Of a stretch of 64,000 nucleotides of DNA, positions 56,161 to 63,978 are shown in pieces; position 1 is the stretch's first letter; each line of letters opens with the position of its first letter. This DNA is from Rhodococcus sp. IEGM 1381 (GTDB lineage Bacteria > Actinomycetota > Actinomycetes > Mycobacteriales > Mycobacteriaceae): positions 25,787 through 89,786 of the forward strand of contig NZ_JASHKQ010000016.1 of assembly GCF_030056795.1 (NCBI RefSeq), in the 5' to 3' direction. Below the pieces are notes generated by a model. It worked only from the letters and a program-made list of their open reading frames with translations. It had not been told where the DNA came from and did not search any database. The position numbers were made by a program, and so were the translations under genes.

Positions 56161-56838
56161 ATGACGTTGATTGCGGAGGATCTGCTGCTGTTGTTGCTCG
56201 ACGACGAGTCGGGCAAGCCGTTGGCCGACAGCACGAAGTTGCCGCGGGTGCTGGCCGGTGCGTTGGTCGTCGAGCTCGCCATGAGTGGATCGCTCCGCAT
56301 CACCGGCCTCGATGAGCAGGTCAAGAAGGATCACGTAGTCGTGTCGGGGGAACCACCGACCGAATCAGTTCTGCGTCGGGTGTTCGATCTCGTGGCGACG
56401 ACGTCACGTCCGATGAAGCCGCAGAAGGTGATCGAGAAGTCGCAGAAGAACCTGGCCAAGGAACTGGCCGCGCGTCTCGTGTCGCAGGGTTTCGTCACCG
56501 AGAAGCAGGACAAGGTGCTCGGGTTGTTCCCGACGACGACGTGGCCCGCGCGCGATACCTCGCGGGAGAAGGTGTTGCGAGATGCGTTACGAAGCGCGCT
56601 CGTCGACGGCACGACGCCCGAGCCGCATTCCGCGGCCCTGATCTCGCTCATCTCGGCAGTCGATCTCACTCACAAGGTCATCACAGATGCGGACAAGAAG
56701 CTGTTGAAGAAGCGGGCCAAGGAGATTGCCGAGGGTGAGTGGGCAGGAGAGGCAGTGCGCAAGGCGGTCTCCGACGTCAACACCGCGGTGATGGCCGCGG
56801 TCATGGTGCCCGTCATCGTCTCGACCACGAGCAGCTGA
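56161..56838 (+). CDS. GPP34 / GOLPH3-like protein
   Basis: A 225-residue, mostly helical protein of the GPP34 family, which includes eukaryotic Golgi phosphoprotein GOLPH3/Vps74. Family features are the opening LIAEDLLLLLLDDESGKPL, then LAGALVVELAMSGSLRI, LAARLVSQGFV and the C-terminal AALISLISAVDLTHKVI. In eukaryotes it binds PI4P and Golgi glycosyltransferases; in actinobacteria the role is unknown. It is transcribed from its own leaderless promoter and ends 6 nt before the DJ-1/PfpI gene, so the two are likely co-transcribed. Confidence 0.88.
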   Translation: MTLIAEDLLLLLLDDESGKPLADSTKLPRVLAGALVVELAMSGSLRITGLDEQVKKDHVVVSGEPPTESVLRRVFDLVATTSRPMKPQKVIEKSQKNLAKELAARLVSQGFVTEKQDKVLGLFPTTTWPARDTSREKVLRDALRSALVDGTTPEPHSAALISLISAVDLTHKVITDADKKLLKKRAKEIAEGEWAGEAVRKAVSDVNTAVMAAVMVPVIVSTTSS

Positions 56839-56844
56839 GGCGAC

Positions 56845-57447
56845 ATGAGAAGCATTGCGATTCTGCTGTTCGACGACGTCGAGGTGCTCGACGCCTGCGG
56901 GCCGTTCGAGGTGTTCTCGGTGGCCAATCGGGTTGCCGAACGTGCCGGTAGCGCAGCACCTTTCGACGTGACGCTCGTCGGGCTCGAGGACGGAGCGGTG
57001 CGCGCGCGAGGTGGGATGCGGACCGGCGTCGACACCACGATCGACGATCCGCGGATCTACGACCTCGTCTTGGTTCCCGGCGGCGTCGTCGACGCGGTCG
57101 AAGCGGACGGCCGAGTTCTGGAGTGGCTGCAGCGAATTCGACCCACCGCAGAGGTTGTCGCGTCGGTGTGCACCGGTGCGTTCGTGCTCGCGGCGGCGGG
57201 ACTGCTCGATGCGCGTCCGGTCACGACGCACTGGGAAGATCTGGAATTGCTGCGGACAAGGTGGCCCGCGCTCGTTGTGCACGAGGGCGTGCGGTACATC
57301 GATCACGGTGATCTGGCGACGTCGGCCGGAATCAGTGCCGGTCTGGATCTCGCGCTGCATCTGGTCGCGCGGTGGGCGGGCGCGGATCACGCCCTCGCCA
57401 CCGCGAGCCAGATGGACTATGACTGGTCAGGCGCTGAGCACCCGTAG
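56845..57447 (+). CDS. DJ-1/PfpI family protein (GATase1-like)
   Basis: A 200-residue flavodoxin-like protein. The nucleophile elbow is ASVCTGAFVLAAAGLL with the reactive Cys, and the N-terminal SIAILLFDDVEVLDACGPFEVFS has the conserved acidic residue. YDLVLVPGG, THWEDLE and ATSAGISAGLDLALHLV are shared with the isonitrile-hydratase/AraC-type GATase1 branch. Lack of a C-terminal HTH excludes an AraC regulator. Activity (glyoxalase, hydratase or other) is not predictable. The start ATG follows GAGG. It overlaps the convergent DoxX gene by 21 nt. Confidence 0.88.
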   Translation: MRSIAILLFDDVEVLDACGPFEVFSVANRVAERAGSAAPFDVTLVGLEDGAVRARGGMRTGVDTTIDDPRIYDLVLVPGGVVDAVEADGRVLEWLQRIRPTAEVVASVCTGAFVLAAAGLLDARPVTTHWEDLELLRTRWPALVVHEGVRYIDHGDLATSAGISAGLDLALHLVARWAGADHALATASQMDYDWSGAEHP

Positions 57448-57789
57448 AACCAGCGCGACGACGGCGAACACGGCGAGTCCGGCAGCCGGGGCGAAGTCCT
57501 TGTCCTTGGCACGGAGGTGCGCTCCGACTGCGCCGACGAAGTAGAGGATGACGCCGACAGCAGCAGCCACGCCGATGGGCCAGACCAACAGGCCGACCAG
57601 GAGACCGATGGCACCGAGTATCTCCGCGTAGGCCAACCACGGAATCTTGTCGGCGGGGACGCCCACCTGCTCGAGCATCGGGATGACGGAGGGATTTTTC
57701 GTCAGTTTGCCGATCGCCGAGAACGTGAGCGCCACGGCGAGCAGTACCGAGACGACGAGGGTTGCGATGAACATGATCCCTGCTTTCAT
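57427..57789 (-). CDS. DoxX family membrane protein
   Basis: About 120 residues with four helices: FIATLVVSVLLAVALTFSAIGKL, then WLAYAEILGAIGLLVGLLV, AAAVGVILYFVGAVGAHL and AAGLAVFAVVALVLRVL. This is the DoxX/DoxD-like topology, with the Lys after helix 1 and GAHLR. Members are often linked to oxidative stress or detoxification. The start is uncertain among ATG 57789, GTG 57801 and ATG 57774. It diverges from an HxlR regulator that probably controls it. Confidence 0.83.
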   Translation of the reverse strand: MKAGIMFIATLVVSVLLAVALTFSAIGKLTKNPSVIPMLEQVGVPADKIPWLAYAEILGAIGLLVGLLVWPIGVAAAVGVILYFVGAVGAHLRAKDKDFAPAAGLAVFAVVALVLRVLSA

Positions 57790-57800
57790 TTCTGAGGCCA

Positions 57801-57818
57801 CTAGTTATTCAGAAGTAG
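57801..57818. promoter_or_regulatory. Possible HxlR operator
   Basis: CTAGTT-N6-AAGTAG is an inverted repeat with one mismatch in the 64-bp space between doxX and the hxlR-type gene. HxlR/DUF24 regulators often bind TACTT...AAGTA-like sites. The assignment is tentative. Confidence 0.35.
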
Positions 57819-57841
57819 CAAGGCGGACTGTAGCACCTCGG

Positions 57842-57847
57842 TAGGGT
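57842..57847 (+). promoter_or_regulatory. -10 box (TAGGGT) for the leaderless HxlR gene
   Basis: TAGGGT is followed by 6 nt and the ATG at 57854. Confidence 0.5.
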
Positions 57848-57853
57848 GGAGTC

Positions 57854-58183
57854 ATGGTCATGAACGAGCAGCCACATGATCCTCGGGCCTGTGACGGGGC
57901 GCTGACCAAAGCGTTCGGCTTCCTCGGCAAGAGATGGAACGGACTGCTGTTGGCGACGCTGATGAACGGGCCGATGGGATTCTCGGACCTGCGCCGCGCC
58001 GTCGGCGGCATCAGTGACTCGGTGCTGTCGGAGCGACTCGGAGAACTCGGCAAAGCGGGCCTGGTGGCGCGCGCCGTCACGGACGGGCCGCCGATCTCGG
58101 TGGAGTACAGCCTGACGACGTCGGGTGAGGCGCTGCTCCCGTCACTCGACGCGCTGACCGACTGGGCTTCGAACAACCTCTGA
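57854..58183 (+). CDS. HxlR family transcriptional regulator
   Basis: A 109-residue winged-helix regulator (HxlR/DUF24). The domain is nearly the whole protein: CDGALTKAFGFLGKRWNGLLLATLMNGPMGFSDLRRAVGGISDSVLSERL, cited here by its key parts FLGKRWNGLLLATLMNGP and FSDLRRAVGGISDSVLSERL. A cysteine at residue 14 is in the position used for redox sensing in some DUF24 members. It is divergent from doxX and likely autoregulated. The start ATG at 57854 is set by its -10 box; a second ATG two codons on is possible. Confidence 0.9.
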   Translation: MVMNEQPHDPRACDGALTKAFGFLGKRWNGLLLATLMNGPMGFSDLRRAVGGISDSVLSERLGELGKAGLVARAVTDGPPISVEYSLTTSGEALLPSLDALTDWASNNL

Positions 58184-58226
58184 CCCCCGCGACGCCTGTC
58201 GCGAGGGCCAGAGACAAATCGTTCGG

Positions 58227-60086
58227 TCAGCCGGGGTTCTTGCTGTCCTTCTGCCCCTCGGCCGAGTCGGCGAACTCCTGAGTGTCGAACACCTCGCCGC
58301 CCAGTGGATCGACGGGAGCATTGTCACTCGAGTATTCGACGGCTCCGGTCTCGGGATGAACCTCGAGCTGTTCGGTAGACACCTCGTGCACCGCCAGTAC
58401 GACGGTTCCGCCGCGCGTGGGTGAGGTCAGCCCGTCCTGTGACGGTGTCAGGCCGGAGAACGTGCTCGAAATACCTGCCGTCGCCCTCTTGCGTGGATTG
58501 GCCCGAGCAGGGTCCGGTTCGCTGCCCGCCACCTCCGGCGTGGAGGTCACTCGTACGTACCTCGGAGTGGTGGCGACGTCGTAGCGGAAGGCCTTGAGCA
58601 TCGACACGCAGGCGAGCACCAGAATGATCGAGAACGGCACGGCCGTGGCTATCGACATTGTTTGCAGGGCCGTCAACGATCCTGTTCCGCCGATGAGGAG
58701 CAGAACCGTCGCTACCACGCCTTCGAGAATCGACCAGTACACGCGGGTGATCTTCGGGGGCTCGAGGTCGCCGCCGGTGGAGAGGATGTCGATGACCAGC
58801 GAGCCGGAGTCGGAGGATGTCACGAAGAAGAACACGATGACGAAGATCGCCAGCACGCTGCTGATCGTCGCCAACGGCAACGTGTCGAGCAGCTGAAACA
58901 GGCTCGTGTTGGTGTCGACGGCTCCGTCGACCAACAGGTCGCCGTTCTCGCGCTGACGCAGGATGCCGGCATCGCCGAAGATCGTGAACCACAGCGACCC
59001 GATGATCGTCGGTGCCAGCAACACTCCGAACACGAACTCGCGGATGGTGCGGCCGCGTGAGATGCGAGCGATGAACATGCCGACGAACGGTGCCCAGCTC
59101 ATCCACCAGCCCCAGTAGAAGATGGTCCAGTCGCCGGTCCAGCCGTCGTCGGAGAACGGTGACGTGCGCAGCATCAACTCGGGCAATGCCTGGATGTAGC
59201 CGCCGAGGTTCTGCACCCACGACTGCATGAGAAACAGGCTCGGTCCGGCAATCAGAACGAAGACTGCCAGAGCTGCGGCCATTCCCATATTGATGTTGGA
59301 GAGCCATTTGAGACCGCGTGAGACGCCGGACACGACGGAGAACGTCGCGAGACCGGTGACCGCGGCGATGATGATGACCGTCACCCAGTTGTTGGTATCG
59401 ACCCAACCCAGGTATTCGAGGCCGGCCGAGATCTGTTGCACACCGAATCCGAGCGAGGTGGCCACGCCGAACAATGTGCCGATGATTGCTACGGCGTCGA
59501 TCGCATGGCCGATGCCGCCCTCGATGCGCTTGCGCCCCAGGAGCGGCTCGAGCAGCCAACGCACGGACAGCGGGCGTCCCTTGCGGTACGTCATGTAGGC
59601 CAGCCCCAAGCCGACCACGACGTAGATGGCCCAGGCGTGCAGACCCCAGTGGAACAGCGTCAGCTCCATCGCCTGACGGGCGGCCGGGTCGGTGCTGCCC
59701 GGAACACCGTCGGCCTCTGGTGGTGTGACGTAATGCGAAAGCGGCTCGGCGACGCCGTAGAACACCAGCCCGATGCCCATTCCGGCGCTGAACAGCATCG
59801 CGAACCAGGACAGGACGCCGAATTCGGGCTTCTCGTCGTCACGTCCGAGTCGAATGCTTCCGACCTTGCTCAGTCCGCAGTACAGAGCAAAAACGACGAA
59901 TCCGGTGGTGGCCAGGATGTACCACCAGCCGACCCCGTCGGTGATGGCGTTGTTGAGCGTGTCGAATGCGTCGGCGGCGGTGCCGGCGTAGATCACCGAG
60001 AAGGCGATCATGACAAAAATGACGATAGATGCGGGGACGAAGACCGGCTTGAGCAGGCCGCCCCACGCTTCTTTTACTGCTTTCAC
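58227..60086 (-). CDS. BCCT family betaine/carnitine/choline transporter
   Basis: A 619-residue secondary transporter with 12 helices. The BCCT signature is present: SAGMGIGLVFYGVAEPLSHY, WGLHAWAIYVVVGLGLAY and FYWGWWMSWAPFVGMFIARIS, with substrate-box Trp residues. The C-terminal ~95 residues are a cytoplasmic, polar tail ending EGQKDSKNPG, which in BetP-like osmosensors regulates activity. It is most likely a Na+-coupled uptake system for glycine betaine or a related osmolyte. The GTG start follows AAGGAAG. Confidence 0.92.
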   Translation of the reverse strand: MKAVKEAWGGLLKPVFVPASIVIFVMIAFSVIYAGTAADAFDTLNNAITDGVGWWYILATTGFVVFALYCGLSKVGSIRLGRDDEKPEFGVLSWFAMLFSAGMGIGLVFYGVAEPLSHYVTPPEADGVPGSTDPAARQAMELTLFHWGLHAWAIYVVVGLGLAYMTYRKGRPLSVRWLLEPLLGRKRIEGGIGHAIDAVAIIGTLFGVATSLGFGVQQISAGLEYLGWVDTNNWVTVIIIAAVTGLATFSVVSGVSRGLKWLSNINMGMAAALAVFVLIAGPSLFLMQSWVQNLGGYIQALPELMLRTSPFSDDGWTGDWTIFYWGWWMSWAPFVGMFIARISRGRTIREFVFGVLLAPTIIGSLWFTIFGDAGILRQRENGDLLVDGAVDTNTSLFQLLDTLPLATISSVLAIFVIVFFFVTSSDSGSLVIDILSTGGDLEPPKITRVYWSILEGVVATVLLLIGGTGSLTALQTMSIATAVPFSIILVLACVSMLKAFRYDVATTPRYVRVTSTPEVAGSEPDPARANPRKRATAGISSTFSGLTPSQDGLTSPTRGGTVVLAVHEVSTEQLEVHPETGAVEYSSDNAPVDPLGGEVFDTQEFADSAEGQKDSKNPG

Positions 60087-60329
60087 TTACTTGACTTCCT
60101 TACAACTCGAGTCGAGGTGATCGGCTGACCACTATCGGTTTGCCGTTCTTTTTCTCTTGTCTTGGTCAAGTACAGGTAAACACCATAAACGAGAATGCCC
60201 TGGTGACGAAACTGCCGAGTCGCCTCCCGCTCGAGGACGGACTACAGTTCTGTCGATGCTGCGGTCTCGTCCGGTCGTCCTTCACGGGAGTCGCTGTGCT
60301 GCGAGTAGCACTGCTGCACAGGTGATTCC

Positions 60330-61247
60330 GTGAAACCCGGCCGGTTGCAGCCTGGGGCAGATTTCGCCGGCTTTCGAGTGCAACGGTGCCTCGGGGTCGG
60401 CGGCATGAGCGAGGTGTACCTGGTTCTCGGCCGCGGGCACGATCGACTCGAAGCGCTCAAGATCCTCGATCGCGAAGCATCACGATCGCCGCGACTCCGT
60501 ACCAAGTTTCGGACCGAGGCCACCGTTGCTGCGCTGTTGGTGCATCCGAACATCGTGTCGGTGCACGAACACGGTGAGTTCGAGCAGCAGCTGTGGATGT
60601 CGATGCATTACGTCGACGGGTACAGCGCGGCGCGGCTGGTCGCTCGCGGACAGATCGCGCTCGACGTCTCCCGGGTGGCGCGCATCGTCGCCGAGGTGGC
60701 CAAGGGGCTCGACTATGCCCACTCGAACGGCGTCCTGCACCGGGACGTCAAACCGTCGAACATCCTCATCTCCACCGAGCGGGTGGACGGCTACGAGCAG
60801 GTGTTGTTGTCCGACTGGGGAATTGCGCGTCTGGTCGAGGACTCGACCCCGCTGGTCGTCGGCGGGACGGTGCTGGCGTCCATCCACTACGCGGCACCGG
60901 AACTGCTCCGCGGGGGAGTGCTGAGCGCGCAGACCGACGTCTACGCATTGGGCGCGACGCTGGTCGAATTGCTCACGGGGCGAACGCCGTACCCCTTGGC
61001 CACGCCACTCGCGATCACCGCAGCTCATCTGTCGGCCGAGCCGCCCGCGGTGACGCGGCGTCGGCGGTCACTGCCGCGGGGACTCGACGCGGTGGTCGCA
61101 CGCGCGTTGGCCAAGGACCCGGCGCATCGTTTCGAGACTTGCGTGGACCTTGCCGACGCCGTCGCTGCCGCCATTGCAGCAGGGATTCCGGAACCGCCTG
61201 TGCGGCGCTCACCGTTCACTCGATCGAGATGGCTCAGGTTTTCTTGA
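60330..61247 (+). CDS. Soluble serine/threonine protein kinase
   Basis: A 305-residue Hanks-type kinase made of the catalytic domain only: glycine loop LGVGGMSEVYLVLG, ALKILDR (catalytic Lys), HRDVKPSNIL, LSDWGIARL in place of DFG, APELLRGG, and DVYALGATLVELLTG. There is no membrane helix or extracellular sensor, unlike PknA/B-type kinases. An Arg-rich segment (VTRRRRSLPRG) lies near the C-terminus. The GTG at 60330 is used. The substrate is unknown. It ends just before a TetR operator and gene, with no clear functional link. Confidence 0.88.
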   Translation: MKPGRLQPGADFAGFRVQRCLGVGGMSEVYLVLGRGHDRLEALKILDREASRSPRLRTKFRTEATVAALLVHPNIVSVHEHGEFEQQLWMSMHYVDGYSAARLVARGQIALDVSRVARIVAEVAKGLDYAHSNGVLHRDVKPSNILISTERVDGYEQVLLSDWGIARLVEDSTPLVVGGTVLASIHYAAPELLRGGVLSAQTDVYALGATLVELLTGRTPYPLATPLAITAAHLSAEPPAVTRRRRSLPRGLDAVVARALAKDPAHRFETCVDLADAVAAAIAAGIPEPPVRRSPFTRSRWLRFS

Positions 61248-61272
61248 CCGATCGTTCTTGACTGATCGGTCA
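61245..61272. promoter_or_regulatory. TetR-type operator upstream of the TetR gene
   Basis: TGACCGATC (61245-61253) is repeated in inverse as GATCGGTCA (61264-61272). Within it TGACTGATCGGTCA (61259-61272) is a near-perfect 14-bp palindrome. A TTGACT at 61258-61263 could be a -35 box, so binding would repress the TetR gene 22 nt downstream. Confidence 0.6.
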
Positions 61273-61293
61273 TCTATCTGACAAGCTCGATGT

Positions 61294-61668
61294 GTGGGAC
61301 GAACCAGAAGTTTCGACGAGGCAGAGGTCGTGGCTTCGGCTGCCCACCAGTTTCGGACCAACGGCTACGAGGCAACCTCGCTCGACGACCTGCTGAGGGT
61401 CACCGGACTGCATCGCGGCAGTCTCTACCAGGCTTTCGGTAGCAAGCGGGGGTTGTTCCTCGCCGCGCTGACCCGAACCGAACGGGATCTGGATCTGCTG
61501 CTCGTGGCTCTGCTGGAACTCGCACCCTCGGACGACCAAGTGCGTGATCTCTGTGCGAGGAGCCTGCTCGGCCTCGCCGCCGAGGACGCCGCCCAAGTGC
61601 TCGGCGAACGCTTACTCGGGCGCGCCCGCGTCACGTTGTCTGCCGCCATCGAAGGAGAAGATCAATGA
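61294..61668 (+). CDS. TetR/AcrR family regulator (short)
   Basis: A 124-residue protein with an intact N-terminal TetR HTH: VVASAAHQFRTNGYEATSL, DDLLRVTGLHRGSLYQAFGSKRGLFL (cited in parts: LHRGSLYQAFGSKRG). Typical TetR proteins are about 190 aa; here the ligand-binding domain is cut short after ~75 residues (ERLLGRARVTLSAAIEGEDQ). No frameshift is evident because the stop overlaps the next gene (ATGA) in a normal operon arrangement. A matched operator precedes it, so autoregulation is likely. The GTG at 61294 is the start. Confidence 0.85.
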   Translation: MGRTRSFDEAEVVASAAHQFRTNGYEATSLDDLLRVTGLHRGSLYQAFGSKRGLFLAALTRTERDLDLLLVALLELAPSDDQVRDLCARSLLGLAAEDAAQVLGERLLGRARVTLSAAIEGEDQ

Positions 61669-62012
61669 ACTCAGTGACCGTCGTCGATGCCGTTTTGATC
61701 GTCGAACCGCGAGGGCTGGACAAGCTGTGGTCGTTCACCCGTCGACTCCGGATACCGTTGACGCACGTTCGCGGCGCGACCCACGATCCGGGAGCTGCCA
61801 ACGAGCCCAAGGGAATCCGAGCACCCGGGCTGGGCTTGCCGGGCAAGACCGCCGGCACTTTTCATCGTGACGGCGTCAAGACGTTCTACAGCGTGACCGG
61901 GAGCAAAGACACGATCGTGATCGAACTGCAGGACGAGAAGTATCAGCGGCTCGTTCTGTCGGTCGATGATCCACGTGCAGTGGTTCGGCAGATCAACCTT
62001 GCGGCCGCGTGA
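61665..62012 (+). CDS. PH-domain-like hypothetical protein
   Basis: A 115-residue protein, all beta plus a C-terminal helix (DPRAVVRQINLAA). The strand pattern VDAVLIVEPRGLDKLWSF, IPLTHVRGATHDP, TFHRDGVKTFYSVTGSKDTIVIEL (cited in part) resembles small bacterial PH-fold proteins; I do not recognise a specific family. The ATG overlaps the TetR stop by 4 nt, so it is co-translated with and probably controlled by that repressor. A strong bidirectional terminator follows. Confidence 0.78.
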   Translation: MNSVTVVDAVLIVEPRGLDKLWSFTRRLRIPLTHVRGATHDPGAANEPKGIRAPGLGLPGKTAGTFHRDGVKTFYSVTGSKDTIVIELQDEKYQRLVLSVDDPRAVVRQINLAAA

Positions 62013-62030
62013 TTCGACCCAGCAAGAGGC

Positions 62031-62061
62031 AGGGCCCCGCATCGAGTCGATGCAGGGCCCT
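62031..62061. terminator. Bidirectional terminator hairpin
   Basis: AGGGCCCCGCATCGA pairs with TCGATGCAGGGCCCT across a single-base loop point (62046), 15-bp arms with one mismatch. It sits between convergent genes, 18 nt after one stop and 19 nt before the other. Confidence 0.75.
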
Positions 62062-62080
62062 GTTCCTCGGGGTGTAAGGG

Positions 62081-63562
62081 TCACTCCTCCGGTTCGGTCG
62101 GGCGATTCGCCACCACCGGGTACTGACCGGTGTAGCCCAACCGTTCCTCGGCGACGGTGAGCACCTTGGTGCGAACCAGGAACCAGCCACCGATCAGCGC
62201 GGGAATGATGACCACCAGGGTGGCGATGGTCCACGACCCGATCGGAGCGTCGAAGGCCATCAGTACCAGCACGCCGAACAGGAACACCAGCGTTGCGTAG
62301 CTGGTGTACGCCGCGCCGAAGAGGCGGAACTTGGGCCGCTCCACGATGCCCTTCTTGGACCAGCGGAACAGCTGGATCTGGCACAGGACGATGGTTGCCC
62401 AGCTGGCGATGATGCCCAGTGCCGACATGTTCAGCACGATCTCGAACGCCTCGCCGGGGGCGATAGCGTTGAGGGCGACACCGAACAGGGTGATGAAGCA
62501 GGTGAGCAGAATGCCGCCGAACGGAACGCCGCCCTTGGTCATCTTCTTGGTGAACTCCGGCGCGCTGCCGTTCATCGCCATCGACCGCAGGATGCGGCCG
62601 GTCGAGTACAGGCCGGCGTTCAGGGAAGACAGTGCCGCCGTGAGCACCACGATGTTCATGATGGTGCCCGCGCCGCCGAGGCCGATGCTCGAGAAGAACG
62701 TCACGAACGGTGAGGTGCCGGACTGGTACGCGGTGTACGGCATGAGCAGTGCGAGCAGTACGAGCGAGCCGACGTAGAACAGTGCGATACGTGCGATGAC
62801 CGAGTTGATCGCCCTCGGCATGATCTTCTCCGGGTTCTCGGTCTCACCTGCCGCTGTGCCCACCAATTCGACTGCGGCGTAAGCGAAAACAACACCCGAG
62901 ATGACGATGACCAACGGCCATGCACCCGACGGGAACAAGCCGCCGTTGTCGGTGATGAGACTGATGCCTGGCATCTGGGTACCGACGGGGATCCGGCCTG
63001 CGAGGAACACGACGCCCACGATCAGGAACGTCACCAAGGCGATGACCTTGATGATGGCCGCCCAGAACTCCATCTCGCCGAACCACTTGACCGACACGAG
63101 ATTCAGGCTCATGACGATGACCAGCGCGACCAACGCGATGGCCCACTGCGGGATCACCTCGAAGCTGCCCCAGTAATGCATGTACGTCGCGATAGCGGTG
63201 ACGTCGACGATGGCCGTCATCGCCCAGTTCAGGAAGTACATCCACCCGGCGACGAACGCGGCTTTCTCGCCGAAGAACTCACGCGCGTAGGAGACGAAAC
63301 TGCCCGACGACGGACGGTGCAGCACCAGCTCGCCGAGGGCACGCAGAATGAAGAAGACGAAGATTCCACAGAGCGCGTAGGCGAGGAAGAGGCCGGGCCC
63401 GGCGCTGGCGAGGCGTCCGCCCGCGCCGAGGAACAGGCCGGTGCCGATTGCGCCACCGATCGCGATCATCTGCAACTGCCGAGGTTTGAGGCCCTTGTGG
63501 TAGCCCTCTTCCTCGTGGTCCATCGCCGAGTTGTCGTACGAGGTGTCGACCGTATCGGACAT
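62081..63562 (-). CDS. Amino acid permease (APC family, GABA/asparagine-type)
   Basis: A 493-residue APC-superfamily transporter with 12 helices. The amino-acid-permease signature is at the N-terminus: [24 protein letters not shown], followed by [43 protein letters not shown] and [30 protein letters not shown] (each cited in part). It is similar to GabP/AnsP/CycA; the exact amino acid is not predictable. The ATG at 63562 ([12 protein letters not shown]) follows AAGGATCG. It diverges from groEL2 across a ~416-bp region. Confidence 0.9.
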   Translation of the reverse strand: MSDTVDTSYDNSAMDHEEEGYHKGLKPRQLQMIAIGGAIGTGLFLGAGGRLASAGPGLFLAYALCGIFVFFILRALGELVLHRPSSGSFVSYAREFFGEKAAFVAGWMYFLNWAMTAIVDVTAIATYMHYWGSFEVIPQWAIALVALVIVMSLNLVSVKWFGEMEFWAAIIKVIALVTFLIVGVVFLAGRIPVGTQMPGISLITDNGGLFPSGAWPLVIVISGVVFAYAAVELVGTAAGETENPEKIMPRAINSVIARIALFYVGSLVLLALLMPYTAYQSGTSPFVTFFSSIGLGGAGTIMNIVVLTAALSSLNAGLYSTGRILRSMAMNGSAPEFTKKMTKGGVPFGGILLTCFITLFGVALNAIAPGEAFEIVLNMSALGIIASWATIVLCQIQLFRWSKKGIVERPKFRLFGAAYTSYATLVFLFGVLVLMAFDAPIGSWTIATLVVIIPALIGGWFLVRTKVLTVAEERLGYTGQYPVVANRPTEPEE

Positions 63563-63809
63563 GTTTCGATCCTTACTGTCGGATTTGTAGGGTTTTGTCC
63601 GAATTTTTCGGCGTCGAAGCCGTTGTCGCTCAACGGTATTAGCGTCGAAGGTTCGATGCACAGTATTCGGATGTTAACAACGCGTACGGGTGTGAACAGT
63701 GTGTGACTAATCGCGGCTCGGCTGAGCATCTGCTCGAGACGTGCGTCGCGCGGTGGCGTCGGAATCGGTGTCGTCGTGGTTCGCCCCTCGGCCGGTACCC
63801 GTGGTCGAC
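63563..63809. other. Non-coding region between permease and groEL2 operators
   Basis: About 250 bp without a convincing gene on either strand. It should contain the permease promoter and upstream elements of groEL2. The frames open here are short and have no family-like sequence. Confidence 0.4.
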
Positions 63810-63836
63810 CTTGCACTCGCCATGGTCGAGTGCTAG
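63810..63836. promoter_or_regulatory. CIRCE element 1 (HrcA operator)
   Basis: CTTGCACTC-N9-GAGTGCTAG, a close match to the CIRCE consensus TTAGCACTC-N9-GAGTGCTAA. HrcA binding here represses chaperonin transcription until heat shock. Confidence 0.9.
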
Positions 63837-63844
63837 AAATGCAG

Positions 63845-63871
63845 TTGGCACTCTCGACACGTGAGTGCCAG
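63845..63871. promoter_or_regulatory. CIRCE element 2 (HrcA operator)
   Basis: TTGGCACTC-N9-GAGTGCCAG, a second CIRCE 8 nt after the first. Two CIRCE copies ahead of groEL2 are also known in mycobacteria. Confidence 0.9.
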
Positions 63872-63978
63872 GTCGGGACACGGTGAGGCCGGGGAATCAA
63901 CGACACCCCTGGTCGTCCGTCGCGGGCACCGAGCTCGGCCAGCAATGTGTCACCCCCAATCCGGAGGATCACTTCGCA

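Noticed and set aside
61294..61668. TetR gene considered a frameshifted pseudogene because of its short length
   Set aside because: The HTH is intact, the stop overlaps the next start in a normal ATGA junction, and no continuation of the ligand domain was recognised in another frame.
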